From positions 80,168,570-80,232,569 of the forward strand of contig NC_089598.1 in assembly GCF_019320115.1 (NCBI RefSeq): a DNA stretch of 64,000 bases. The letters run 5' to 3'. Position 1 is the stretch's first letter; each line of letters starts with the position of its first letter. The notes below the pieces were generated by a model. The model ran no database searches. It was not told the DNA's origin and saw nothing but the letters and a program-made list of their open reading frames with translations. This document shows positions 11,305 to 23,467 of this stretch, piece by piece. This DNA is from Miscanthus floridulus. Lineage: Eukaryota > Streptophyta > Magnoliopsida > Poales > Poaceae. Position numbers and translations under genes: made by a program.

Positions 11305-12108
11305 TTAATTTGTTGATCCAAATATGATATCATCAACATAGATTTGCAACACAAACAAGTCTTTTCCAATCTTCTTGATGAAAAGAGTGGTATCAACCTT
11401 GCCCATTGTGAACCTTTTAGAGAGGAGGAAGTCCCTCAATCTCTCATACTGTGCTCTAGGTGCTTGCTTCAAGCCATACAATGCCTTCTTCAACTTGTAC
11501 ACATGGTTGGGCTTCTTATCATCTTCAAAACCAGGAGGTTGCTCAACATATACTTCTTCATTGATATAACCATTGAGAAATGCACTCTTAACATCCATTT
11601 GATAGAGCTTGATGTTGTGGGCACAAGCATAGGCTAGCAAGATTCTAATTGCTTTCAATCTATCAACCGAGGCATATGTTTCTCCAAAGTCAAGACCTTC
11701 TACTTGAGTATAGCTTTGTGCTACCAATCTTGCTTTGTTCCTTACTACTATCCCATCTTGATCTTGCTTGTTTCTAAAGACCCATTTGGTTCCAATCACA
11801 TTGTGTCCCTTTGGTCTTTCTACCAACTCCCATACTTGATTTCTTGTGAAGTTGTTAAGCTCTTCATGCATAGCATTCACCCAATCAACATCCCTCAAAA
11901 CTTCATCTATCTTCTTCGGTTCAATGGATGACACAAATGAGAAGTGTTTACAAAATGATGCCAATCTTGATCTTGTTTGTACACCTCTTGAAATATCACC
12001 AATAATAGTGTCCAATGGATGATCTCTTGCAATACTTGTTGGTTGGGGCAATGGAACTTGATTGCTTGCACTTGCTAGATCATTGGGTTGAGATGATGTA
12101 CTAGCCAC
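11305..12108 (-). pseudogene. copia reverse transcriptase core (Sirevirus-like)
   Basis: This 267-codon frame holds the RVT_2 core: VDWVNAMHEELNNFTRNQVWELV, NVIGTKWVFRNK, KARLVAQSYTQVEGLDFGETYA, YQMDVKSAFLNGYINEEVYVEQPPGF, YKLKKALYGLKQAPRAQYERL and the intact catalytic box YVDDIIFGSTN. It ends at TAA (plus 11305-11307) where the family has Gln, after which the frame resumes in the same register at FCDEFGKMM. The upstream boundary is another TAA at 12148-12150 with the same explanation. So the RT core is intact but no longer joined to its neighbours. Confidence 0.9.
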
Positions 12109-12147
12109 TTGATCTTGATCAATGTCATGAGAGTCACTTGCACTAGC

Positions 12148-13150
12148 TTAATTTGTATCAACTTGCATATTTGAGTTGGAGAGCACTTGCACTTGATCAT
12201 CTTCTTCATCAATTACTTGCCTAGGCCTCAATTCACCAATATCCATGTTCTTCATGGCATTTGAAAGTTGAATGCCTCTAACATCTTCCATGTTCTCATT
12301 CTCTTCTTGTGAACCATTGGTTTCATCAAATTCAACATCATGAACTTCCTCAAGAGTACCACTATCCAAATTCCAAACTCTATATGCGTTGCTTGTAGTG
12401 GAATAACCAAGTAGGAATCCTTCAACTTGCCCAATCTAGTGCCTTTCTTCAAGATATAGCATTTGCAACCAAAGACCCAAAAATATGCAATGTTGTGCTT
12501 TCTACCATTCAAGAGCTCATATGGTGTCTTCTCTTTCAATCGGTGACAATAGAGGCGGTTGCTACAATAGCAAGCCATGTTGATAGCTTCGGCCCAAAAG
12601 GATTGACTCACATTATACTCACTAAGTATAGACCTTGCCATATCAATCAGTGTTCTATTCTTTCTCTCAACAAGGCCATTAGATTGAGGTGTGTACTTGG
12701 CCGAGAATTGATGTCTAATTTCAAATTCATCACACAACTCATCAATTCTAGTGTTCTTGAACTCACTACCATTGTCACTTCTAACTCTCTTGATGGTTGT
12801 TTCAAACTCATTGTGAATGCCTTTGACAAATGATTTGAATGTTGCAAATACATCACTTTTATCCAATAGAAAGAAAACCCAAGTGTATCTAGTGTAGTCA
12901 TCCACTATCACAAATCCATATTTGTTTCCACCGATACTAGTGTATTGTGTTGGCCCAAACAAATCCATGTGCAATAACTCAAATGCTTTACTAGTGCTCA
13001 TCATGCTTTTCTTAGGATGGGTGTTTCCAACTTGTTTGCCGGCTTGACAAGAGCTACAAAACTTATCTTTTTCAAACACAACATCTTTCAAGCCTTTAAC
13101 TAAGTCATGCTTAATCAATCTATTCAATTGTTTCATTCCAACATGACCAA
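12148..13150 (-). pseudogene. copia integrase (Sirevirus-like, frameshifted)
   Basis: Integrase inserts the cDNA. CSSCQAGKQVGNTHP ends the zinc-binding region; HMDLFGPT, VRSDNGSEFKN and QSNGLVERKN give the D,D,E triad, all intact in the frame 13136-12440. Near 12440-12420 the frame shifts: RLGKLKDSY replaces the usual text, and the neighbouring frame resumes with GFLLGYSTTSNAYRVWN and LDSGTLEEVHDVEFDE (12369-12148). At the other end the join to protease is broken by a 50-bp tandem duplication (13101-13200). The acidic serine-rich linker at 12369-12120 precedes RT. Confidence 0.88.
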
Positions 13151-13200
13151 TAAGTCATGCTTAATCAATCTATTCAATTGTTTCATTCCAACATGACCAA
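13101..13200. repeat. Perfect 50-bp tandem duplication inside pol
   Basis: Bases 13101-13150 and 13151-13200 are identical (starting taagtcatgcttaatc, ending acatgaccaa). Fifty is not a multiple of three, so the second copy shifts the frame between the gag-pre-integrase segment and integrase; MKQLNRLIKHDL is read twice. Confidence 0.97.
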
Positions 13201-13625
13201 GCCTTCTATGCCATAACCAACACATGCTAGACTTAGTGAACAAGCATGTAGACAATCTAGCTTCACTAGCATTGAAATCAACCAAGTATAGATTCTCATA
13301 TCTAAAACCTTTGAAGATCAAATTAGAGCCATCTACACTTATGATTTCTACATCATCTACCCCAAATATGCATTTGAATCCAAGATCATACAATTGAGCT
13401 ACGGATAGCAAATTGAAGTTCAAGCTCTCTACTAGCAACACATTGGATATGCTCAAGTCATTGGATATTGCAATCTTACCAAGCCCTTTGACCTTGCCTT
13501 TGCAATTGTCACCAAATGTGATACTATCATAACCATCATTGCCATTGGTGTTGATTGAGTTGAACATTCTTGCATCACCGGTCATGTGTTGAGTGCACCC
13601 ACTATCAAGAACCCAATGCCTTCCT
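13133..13625 (-). pseudogene. copia protease and gag-pre-integrase segment
   Basis: WVLDSGCTQHMTGDARMF at 13617-13560 carries the aspartic protease active site (DSG), followed by SITFGDNCKGKVKGLGKI and VLLVESLNFNLLSVAQLYDLGF. The segment ends with WLWHRRLGHVGMKQLNRLI, the gag-pre-integrase zinc region, and then runs into the 50-bp duplication and an early stop. Upstream, between 13692 and 13625, the frames to gag are closed by stops, so gag and pol are not joined in this copy. Confidence 0.82.
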
Positions 13626-13691
13626 CCAGCTTTGTAATTGACCTACAAAAGAAGATCAATTCTTTTTATGTACCCAAACTTGCTTGGGTCC

Positions 13692-15640
13692 TTAAAGGTT
13701 AGTAACCAAGCTCTTTGGCACCCAAATGGCTTTCTTCTTTGAGTCCATCCATGGTTTGCCAATGAACTTAGCCTTTACACCATTTATACCCTTAGTAAGC
13801 ATATAGCATGAATCAAGCTTAATGGAGGATACATTAGCATTTTTGCTCTTGTTTTTGCATTCTTGCTCTTTGTGACCAACTTGCTTGCAACTAATGCAAA
13901 ACCGACCATTTTTCTTCACAAAACTAGTCTTGTGAGGAGCAAAGACTGCCTTGCCTTTCTTGGGGGTATAGCCCAATCCCTCTTTGTAGAGAGAAGCTCT
14001 TTGGCTACCCAAGGCCATAAGCAAGCGGTCCTCACCACCATAAGCTTTAGCCAAGGTGTGAGTGAGCTTAGTTACCTCCTTCTTGAGGTTCTCATTCTCA
14101 ACCACTAGTGAGGTATCACAAGTGAGACCATCACTACTAGATGAGGTGGAAGTGGAAGTGCTACAAGAAGGGTTAGTAGGAGTAACAATGATAGGCATAG
14201 ATAGTGATGTATCAATTAGATCACAAGTTAAACCTACATTGCAAGTTTTGACATGCTTCTTTTTATTTTGCTCATCAAGTAGAGAGGAATGAGCCTTTTC
14301 AAGCTTTTTGTGAGCCTTGCAAAGCTTCTCATGGGCATCCTCTTGCCTCTCATGAGATGTATTAAGCTCATCAAATGCTTGCTTAAGGGCTTTTAGTTCC
14401 TTACACAAGCTTTTGCATTCCCTTCTTGAGATGTCAAAGTGTTCTCTAGCATCTTCTAGCATGTCAATTAATTCATCTTTAGTAGGTTCATCATTATCAT
14501 TATCACTATCACTATCATGTTCATTCTCACTTCCATCATCACAAGTTTGTACCTTAGTGGCCTTAGCCATGAAGCATGATGGAGAGTCGAAGAGAGAAGG
14601 CTTCTCATTGATTGCTATACTTGCAAGAACCTTCTTCTTGGTGGTCTTGTGATCATCACTATCATCATCATCATCACTTGAGGAAGCATCACTATCCCAA
14701 GTGACCACATATGATCCACCCTTCTTCTTCTTGAAGAATGTCTTGTCCTTCTTCTCCTTCATTTCTTTCTTGTCCTTCTTCTTGTTCTTCTTGTCATCAT
14801 CATTGTCGCTATTATATGGGCATTGAGCAACAAGATGATCTTTGCTTCCACACTTGAAGCATCTTCTTGACTCATCTTTGTTTTTGGATGAGGATTTCTT
14901 TCTTCTTGCACGGTAGCCTTTCTTCACCATGAACTTGCCAAACCTCTTGACAAAGAGAGCCATCTTCTCATCATCACTATCATCCCATGAATCATCATCC
15001 TCACTTGATGTTTCTTGCTTGGCTTTGCCCTTGGATGATGTGGCCTTGAATGCCACACTCTTCTTCTTGTCTTCCTTCTTCTCACTTTCTTCTCCCTCTT
15101 TTCTTCCTTTTCATCATCATCTCTATAGGCATCATCAGTCATGATATCTCCCAAGACTTGGTTTGGTGTCATGGTGTCCAAACCACTCCTCACTAGAATA
15201 GTGACCAATGTACCAAATCTTGAGGGTAGGCATCTCAAGAACTTGTTTGAGAACTCCTTGTCCTCTATCTTTTCACCAAGTGCTTTGAGATCATTTACAA
15301 TCACTTCCATCCGATGGAACATGTCCGGCACACTCTCATCTTTCTTCATCTTGAAACTAGCAAATTTATCCTTGAGAATGTATGCCTTAGCACCCTTGAT
15401 TGCCTTGGTGCCCTCAAATGATTCTTCCAATTTCTTCCATGCCTCATGAGCTCTCTCAATGTTCTTGATTTGCTCAAATGTTCTATCATCCAAAGCATCA
15501 TGGATGGCACTAAGAGCAATGTCATTGTTTTGGAGTAGTAATTCTTCAGCGGCGGTGGGAGCCTCTTCATTTTCTATCTCAATTTTAGTTTCTACCACCT
15601 TCCAAATCTTCCTATTGATTGACTTGATATATGTTGTCAT
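13692..15640 (-). pseudogene. Sirevirus-like gag (long, one frameshift)
   Basis: The first frame (15640-15060) is a UBN2-type gag: MTTYIKSINRKIWKVV, AWKKLEESFEGTKAIKGAKA, FHRMEVIVNDLKALG and LRCLPSRFGTLVTIL. A one-base slip in a purine-rich run at about 15110-15060 moves the reading to the second frame (15056-13692, 454 codons). That frame has a zinc knuckle CFKCGSKDHLVAQC, a Lys/Asp-rich region, a long coiled coil with LCKAHKKLEKAHSSLL, and a second knuckle CISCKQVGHKEQEC. The unusual length of gag, over 600 codons, and two knuckles fit Sireviruses. The 15-kb region on the plus strand shows only shadow frames. Confidence 0.87.
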
Positions 15641-15750
15641 CTTAGCCTTCCAATAAGGATAGTTGGAGCCATCGAATTAGGGTGGCTTCTTGGTGTTGTT
15701 GATTTGAGCCATTTTAACACCGAAGGTTGTTAAGCCTCAAATAACAGTGA

Positions 15751-15767
15751 CCTCGGCTTTGATACCA
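15751..15767 (-). promoter_or_regulatory. Sirevirus-like primer binding site
   Basis: The minus strand reads TGGTATCAAAGCCGAGG, two bases from the 5' LTR, close to the initiator tRNA-Met type TGGTATCAGAGC. Confidence 0.85.
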
Positions 15768-15769
15768 CT

Positions 15770-17565
15770 TGAAAGGTTCTAATGGCTAGAGAGGGGGTGA
15801 ATAGCCTAATAAAAATTTCTACAACAACACTTAACCAAATGGTTAGACAATTATGAGATGAAGCAAGTGTTGCGCTAGCCTACTCAAAATGCAAGCCACC
15901 TACCACAATTCTAGTTTAGATAGTGTCAATTCACACAAGAGCAATGACACTACCCTATGTTAGTGTGCTCTCAAAGGCTAACTAAAGAGCCACACCAACC
16001 AAGCATGCAAGCTCTCACAACTAGCTACACTAAAGAGCTTGTCAACTAGTTTGCGGTAAAGTAAAGAGAGTTATCAAGAGGGTTATACCGCCATGTAGAT
16101 AAAAGAACCAATCAATCACGAAGATGAATAACAATGAAGACCAATCACCTCGGAATCAATGATGAACACAATGATTTTTACCGAGGTTCACTTGCTTGCC
16201 GGCAAGCTAGTCCTCATTGTGGCGATTCACTCACTTGGAGGTTCACGCGCTAATTGGCTTCACACGCCAAACCCTCAATAGGGTGCCACACAACCAACAC
16301 AAGATGAGGATCACACAAGCCACGAGCAATCCACTAGAGTACCTTTTGGCGCTCCGCCGGGGAAAGGTCAAGAACCCCTCACAAACACCATGATCAGAGC
16401 CGAAGACAATCACCACCTCCGCTCAACGATCCTCGCTGCTCCAAGCCATCTAGGTGGTGGCAACCACCAAGAGTAGCAAGTGAAATCCACAGCGAAACAC
16501 GAACACCAAGTGCCTCTAGATGCAATCACTCAAGCAATGCACTTGGATCACTCCCAATCTCACTATGATGATGAATCAATGATGGAGATGAGTGGGAGGA
16601 CTTTGGCTAGGCTCACAAGGTTGCTATGTCAATGAAAATGGCCAAAGATATGAGCCATAGCCGGCCATGGGGCTTAAATAGAAGACCCCACGAAATAGAG
16701 CCGTTGTACCCCTTCACTGGGCACACTGCGCTCTGACTGGACGCTCCGGTCAAACTGACCGGACCCTGGACTCAGCGTCTGGTCCACTAATGGATGCCAC
16801 GTGTCACCAGCTTCAAATGCTGTTCGTCAGATTTCAATGGCTATGAAGCTGACCGGACGCTCCGGCAAAACTGACCGGACCCTGGAGCCTCAGCGTCCGG
16901 TCGAGTATAGTAAGGGTCTAAAACCGGTTTTCCTCGACCGGACGCGTCCGGTCTACCTCGACCGGACACAGCCCAGCGTCCGGTGGTAAACCCTAGCCAC
17001 TGTACCGCCAAGTCAGCGCGACCGAACGCAGGCAGTTAATGTCCGGTGCTTTTGGATCCAGCGTCCGGTCACTTGACCAACTATGGCATCTCCTCCGTTC
17101 TCTTCACCCTTGCTCAATTGTGCTAACCACCAAGTGTATCACCTTGTGCACATGTGTTAGCATATTTTCTCAAACATTTTCAAGGATGTTAGCACTCCAC
17201 TAGATCCTAAATGCATATTCAATGAGTTAGAACATCTAGTGGCACTTTGATAACTGCATTCCGATACGAGTTTCACCCCTCTTAATAGAATGGCTATCAA
17301 ACCTAAATGTGATCACACTCTCTAAGTGTCTTGATCACCAAAACAAAATAGCTCCTATGGATTATACCTTTGCCTTGAGTATTTTGTTTTTCTCTTTCTT
17401 CTTTTCAAGTTTAAGCCTTAATCATTGCCATGTCATCACCATTGTCATGTTATGATCTTCATTGGCTTCTCCACTTGAAGTGTGCTACCTATCTCATGAT
17501 CACTTGATAAACTAGGTTAGCACTTAAGGTTTCATCAATTCACCAAAACCAAACTAGAGCTTTCA
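15770..17565 (-). repeat. Sirevirus-like 5' LTR
   Basis: 1796 bp, TG...CA, same length as the LTR at 7419-9214 and flanked outside by TACGG. It would hold the promoter of the element. The CCGGACG motif cluster is better preserved here than in the other LTR. Confidence 0.95.
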
Positions 17566-17725
17566 TACGGTTCTTGCAATCTTTACATGGACAAATAATT
17601 GTATCCTTATTCTCTTTCAATGTCGTTGCATGCTTTTTTGCGGCTTTAATAAATTTATCCACCTCTTCACGAAAACCTGCCTTGAACCTTAACGAACCAT
17701 ATATCCAAGAGTTCACGTACTCCAT
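17566..17725 (-). pseudogene. TNP2-type CACTA transposase, N-terminal part
   Basis: The sequence from ATG at 17725 encodes WIYGSLRFKAGFREEVDKF and DTIICPCKDCKNR, the transposase-associated domain (PF13963-like) that begins TNP2 proteins, with the CPC..C cysteines present. The gene is cut after CKNR by the Sirevirus-like element. The last residues of the open frame (MKALVWFW) are LTR sequence, not transposase. Confidence 0.85.
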
Positions 17726-18479
17726 CTTTTACAACAACAACAAAACAAACATTAAAGGACTACTTATTCAGATATATATAAAAATGAAACAAATTAATAA
17801 TTACTTGAGAATAATTGTATATACTTCAGATATATATGAATATAAATCTAATATAATTACATGAAGCATACAAACACACCATGGTAGAGGAAAATTAATT
17901 AATGGTCCATTTATCCATAAATAATTAAAATACATATTTATTGATTACAATAAATAATTTCAAAGACAACAATTAGCAACAATTATACTTTATCCAATAT
18001 CTTTCATACAAACCCTAGTCCAATTTCATCAAACATAAATTTACAAAAACAAAATTAATAAAAAAACCAAACCCTAGATCTAGTTCCACATGCACATGAA
18101 ACATCCATAAAACTAACTAATTATTCACTAAAATCAAGAAACATGGACCAAATAAGGGTATGATCTTGTTCCCCTCCCTAATTTATCCTAGTACATTTAA
18201 AACTTGGGTCTAATTTGCTTCATAAGTAGCTCAAGCACCATAGAAGCGAAAGAAAAACAAAACTCTAATTACTCACTAACCAACCATTAAAACTTTAAAA
18301 AAAAGTGTGGAATAGCATTTTCTTACCTTCTACAACCTCTCCACCAAAGGATTTGAGACAAAAACCTTCCTCCCTTAGTAGAGCAATTTTTGGGAGGTGC
18401 CCAAAGCCTCCACACTTTTCTTTCACGGGTTGGAGTGAGTGACCCGAGAAGAAAGAAGGTGCTGAACTGTTTTATATGT
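17726..18479 (-). other. CACTA 1 5' non-coding region
   Basis: AT-rich DNA upstream of the TNP2 start, with only short frames. It is probably the leader or an intron of the transposase gene; no other gene is visible. Confidence 0.5.
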
Positions 18480-18793
18480 GGGTCATTTGTAGGGGCGGCT
18501 GGTTATTGAGCCACCCCTACAAATCGGAGCTATATATACGGGGGTATTTGTAGGGGTGGCTGAATCATCAGTCGCCCCTACAAATAGCAACTCTAGGGGC
18601 AGCCAGTGATTGAGCCGCCCCTACAAATCAGACCCTATTTGTAGGGGCGGCTCGTATCACCAGCCGCCCCTGTTGTTCCATTTGTAGGGGCGACTAGTGT
18701 CTGGGCACCCGAGCACGCCACTGTTGAAGCGGTTGCATCACCAGCCGTCCCTACAAAAAATTCGAACTGTTGCTAAAAATCGTTTTTTACGTG
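18480..18793 (-). repeat. CACTA 1 subterminal repeats
   Basis: At least seven direct and inverted copies of a TGTAGGGGCGGCT-like unit occur between 18490 and 18760. Such arrays are the binding sites of the second CACTA protein in En/Spm elements. Confidence 0.75.
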
Positions 18794-19056
18794 CTAATCG
18801 TACGTTATGGAACAAAAATTATCCAGAAACCCTACGCTAGCTAGGCCAAGTTCGACCACATGCAAATACAAACATATAGGAGTAGGATTTTATAAACATA
18901 CACCTGAAGGCTGGACCGCTGGAGGTTGTAGCAGGCATGCAAAGTCCTCCGTAGCAGGCAGAGAGATGCCTAGTCGTCAAACACGTGTATGACGACGACT
19001 AGCCAAAAACCTATGAAGTCAACCCGAATGAAGGCTGCTACACCATATGATCGCAG
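18794..19056. other. Unassigned spacer
   Basis: No gene, repeat or terminal structure recognised. Confidence 0.4.
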
Positions 19057-20366
19057 TCCCCTCGGCCAAAAATAGGTGTAAATCTCGTATTCTGATAAGT
19101 CAAACAATTTTAAATTTGACTAGATTTATAAAAATAGTTTTAACATGTGTATCTGCAAATAGAATTAGTATGAAAATGTATAATGTGATTAATGTATTAA
19201 AGATTACTGAATATTATAAATCTTAGTATTTTTCATATAAATTTAATCAACACTACTACACAAAATCTTAACCGATGCGGGCAAAATATATTAACCGAGA
19301 CGGGCATCCAAAACTCCTCTGAGGAAAGGTCACGGTAAATCAGTCTTTACAGAGGCGGTTCAAACGCCCGTCTCGGCTAATCAAATAAAAAATAAAAAAA
19401 ATAAATAGCCCATACCCAGCCCTAAACAGGCCTGGATCTGGGCCGCCGCTGCCGGGGGAGCAAGCCCTGCTCCGCGCGCCGCCGTAGCCGGGGGTGCTCG
19501 ATCCGCCGCTGCCCGGGTGCTCGTCGTCGGTCGGAGATGCTCGCCGCTTCCTGGAGGACCTCCACAGCGCCGCCTCCATTGCTACACGTCGGATCTACGG
19601 CCGCCGCTGCCGTGGGTCGCCGGATCCATGCCCGCCGCCACTGGCTGCTCGAAGGTTGGGGGAGCGATCGTCGCGGACACCTCAACCGGATCTGACAGCT
19701 TGCGAGAGAGAGGGTGAGAGATGTACTGAGAGAAGAGAGAGGGTGAGAGACATACCGCTAACTCTCAGATCCATCCACGGCCGGCCTCCTACTGGCCGGA
19801 TCTGGTAACCTAGAGAGGGAGCGGTGGTGAGTGTCGCCAGGAGGGGAGGGCCGCTGAGCTGCCCGGCACAGGGGAGAGGGAGGCGCGCCGCCCTACCTAT
19901 GCGCCATGCGCCACGCGCTCGGGAGAGGAGGGGGCCGACTGCGCGCCACGTGCTCAGGAGAGGAGGGGGGCGACCACGCGCAGCTCGCGAGAGGAGGGGA
20001 GGGGGTGACGCGCGCTTGGGAGAGGAGGGAGGGGGGCGCTGCGCGCTCGGGTGACACTGGAGGCTGGGAGGGGGGGGAGAGAAAAACTGAGAAGTGAGAA
20101 ATGCTAAGATGTAGTTATATATTTGAGGTCTAGGATGGGCCTGATTAACCGATGCGGATGAGTTAGAATGTCCACCTCGGTTAATGATTTACCGAGGCGG
20201 TTGATGGGCCAGCTGCCCAACCACAAATAACCGAGGCGGGCAACCGGCCCAACTGCCTCGGAGGCTAATTTGGAAACGCCTCGCAAAAGATTTTATGTAG
20301 TAATGCAAATTTAAGTTTATTTGACTCCTTGAAGTTCGAAATGTGCACTTATTTTGGGATCGAGGA
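19057..20366. mobile_element. Stowaway-type MITE, split by a CACTA derivative
   Basis: The right edge, read on the minus strand, is TCCTCGATCCCAAAATAAG and continues into GTGCACATTTCG; the left edge reads CCCTCGGCCAAAAATAGG, then TGTAAATCTCG. Both resemble the grass Stowaway terminus CTCCCTCCGTCCCAAAATAAG. The interior has the usual GACTCC, TTTGAC and AT-rich text. The element at 19251-20305 is inserted inside it. The TA target duplication is not clear. Confidence 0.6.
19251..20305. mobile_element. Small non-autonomous CACTA derivative
   Basis: The left end is CACTACTACACAAAATC and the right end, reversed, is CATTACTACATAAAATC. The 3-bp target duplication CAA is perfect (19248-19250, 20306-20308). 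Subterminal motifs of the ACCGAGGCGG type lie at both ends. The 1055-bp element has a GC-rich core (about 19430-20080) whose frames on both strands overlap and look compositional. No transposase is present. Confidence 0.88.
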
Positions 20367-20469
20367 AGAATTCAATTAATGCCACAACGAAACCGGTTTT
20401 GTGTAGGAAAATACGAGTATGATCATGTCTGCTTTTCTGCGATGGCAAAAGTTAGCACGCATGTTCATG

Positions 20470-20656
20470 CCATTGAAATAAACTTCAGATCAACCATTTG
20501 GACTTTTACGAACAAAGTTGGTGAAGTTCAAACCGTGCACAGTTATATATATAAACCAAGAAGGCATGCATACGACTATCTAACTGTGCACGGTTTGAAC
20601 TTCACCAACTTTGTTCGTAAAAGTCCAAATGGTTGATCTGAAGTTTATTTCAATGG
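20470..20656. repeat. Perfect 76-bp inverted repeat with 35-nt loop
   Basis: Bases 20470-20545 are the exact reverse complement of 20581-20656. The loop is 20546-20580. A transcript would fold into a fully paired 76-bp stem. It could be a young hairpin locus giving small RNAs, a fold-back MITE, or an inverted duplication of a gene piece. I do not recognise the arm sequence. Confidence 0.95.
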
Positions 20657-20800
20657 TGCATTCTCTGCATAGCAAATGCACCCAGCCATGAGATGCGTGG
20701 AGTCCGACCTAGTTGACCCGCGCGCCTATATATCCCGAGACCCTGCGCGCCTATACAGGCCCCGGGTGACGTCCCTCAGCCGTAACTCATCTCTTCAACA

Positions 20801-21170
20801 TTGGTGGTAGGCCAGTTGCATTCTGGTTGGGTAGGCTAGTTGCAACTGCCCTGGACGGCTGGTTACAGCTCCGTTTGTATAGCAGTTCCAACTCAGCCCG
20901 TTAGCCGATTGTATCTTCAGACGTACACAAATTGCAACTCATCCCTTCAACCGATTGCAACTTCCGTCGTGCACAAATTGCAACCTTGGTGGTAGGCTAG
21001 TTGCATTCCGGTTGGGTCGGCCAGTTATAACTACCTTGGACGGCTAGTTGCAGCTCCGTTTGAATACAAGTTTCACTCAACCCGTCAGCCGATTGCATCT
21101 TCAGTCATACATAAATTACAACTCATCCCTTCAACGGATTGCAACTTCCGTCGTACACAAATTACAACTC
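20801..21170. repeat. 185-bp diverged tandem duplication
   Basis: Unit 1 begins ttggtggtaggccagttg at 20801 and unit 2 begins ttggtggtaggctagttg at 20986. The two run in parallel for about 185 bp with scattered substitutions. Within each, phrases around CGATTGCAACTTCCGTCGT recur. No coding signal. Confidence 0.85.
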
Positions 21171-21355
21171 GTTCGCACGCTCGCTTTGTGCCTGCCTCGC
21201 TGCCTGGTGGGGCGGTGTTGGCATGGGAGAGGGGAGAGGTGTGTGGCCTGCGCCTGATTAGTGGGTTAGTTGGGCCGGTTGCCTAGACAAGGCACGTTGG
21301 TTGGCCTAGGTGCATTCTGTACACAGATTGCACCCAGGTGCAATATAGCAAAACA

Positions 21356-23083
<1,728 letters not shown>

Positions 23084-23353
23084 GGTTTTAAATAGCGGGC
23101 TATAACGACACAATAGCTGCTATAGCGACCATGCTAAGATATTTGTCACTTTTGTCGTTATATCAGCCAGCTACTCCCGCTATATTGCGCCTTAGTGCCG
23201 CTAAATTGCTTAGTTCTAGCTTTGAAATAGCACCGCTATTTCAATTTTAGCTATATAGTAACAATCTAGTTGGTATCTACTTATATTTTGTTGCAAAGTT
23301 GGTCTTTTTTTCTTGAAAATTGAACATTTGAGTTTCATGAACCATGTTGTAAT

Positions 23354-23355
<2 letters not shown>

Positions 23356-23442
<87 letters not shown>
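23356..23442. repeat. (TA)n microsatellite
   Basis: About 43 uninterrupted TA units. Confidence 0.97.
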
Positions 23443-23444
<2 letters not shown>

Positions 23445-23467
23445 CTGAACTCATAGAACCTTGGAAT

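Larger units (their letters stand above)
7419..17565 (-). mobile_element. Complete Ty1/copia element, Sirevirus-like
   Basis: A 10,147-bp element with two LTRs of equal length (1796 bp each), both TG...CA, flanked by the perfect 5-bp duplication TACGG (7414-7418 and 17566-17570). On the minus strand the order is LTR, tRNA-Met-like PBS, a very long gag with zinc knuckles, protease, integrase, RT, RNase H, a 1.2-kb non-coding tail with repeated polypurine motifs, polypurine tract, LTR. Integrase before RT makes it Ty1/copia. The long gag, long LTRs and repeated polypurine motifs match what is known of Sireviruses (Maximus/SIRE). At least four frame-breaking lesions make it defective. Confidence 0.95.
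6530..18793 (-). mobile_element. CACTA transposon 1 (host of the gypsy and Sirevirus insertions)
   Basis: The element runs 5' to 3' on the minus strand. Its 5' end is marked by subterminal repeats of the type TGTAGGGGCGGCT at about 18480-18770. The proposed terminus is at 18793, where the minus strand begins CACGTAAAAAACG, a possible decayed CACTA end. TNP2 coding parts lie at 17725-17571 and 7413-6535. The rest of the element is beyond the gypsy insertion, left of the window. The exact right terminus and its 3-bp target duplication are uncertain. Confidence 0.7.

Noticed and set aside
20343..20636. 97-codon frame as a gene
   Set aside because: It spans the perfect inverted repeat, so the frame is a by-product of the hairpin.
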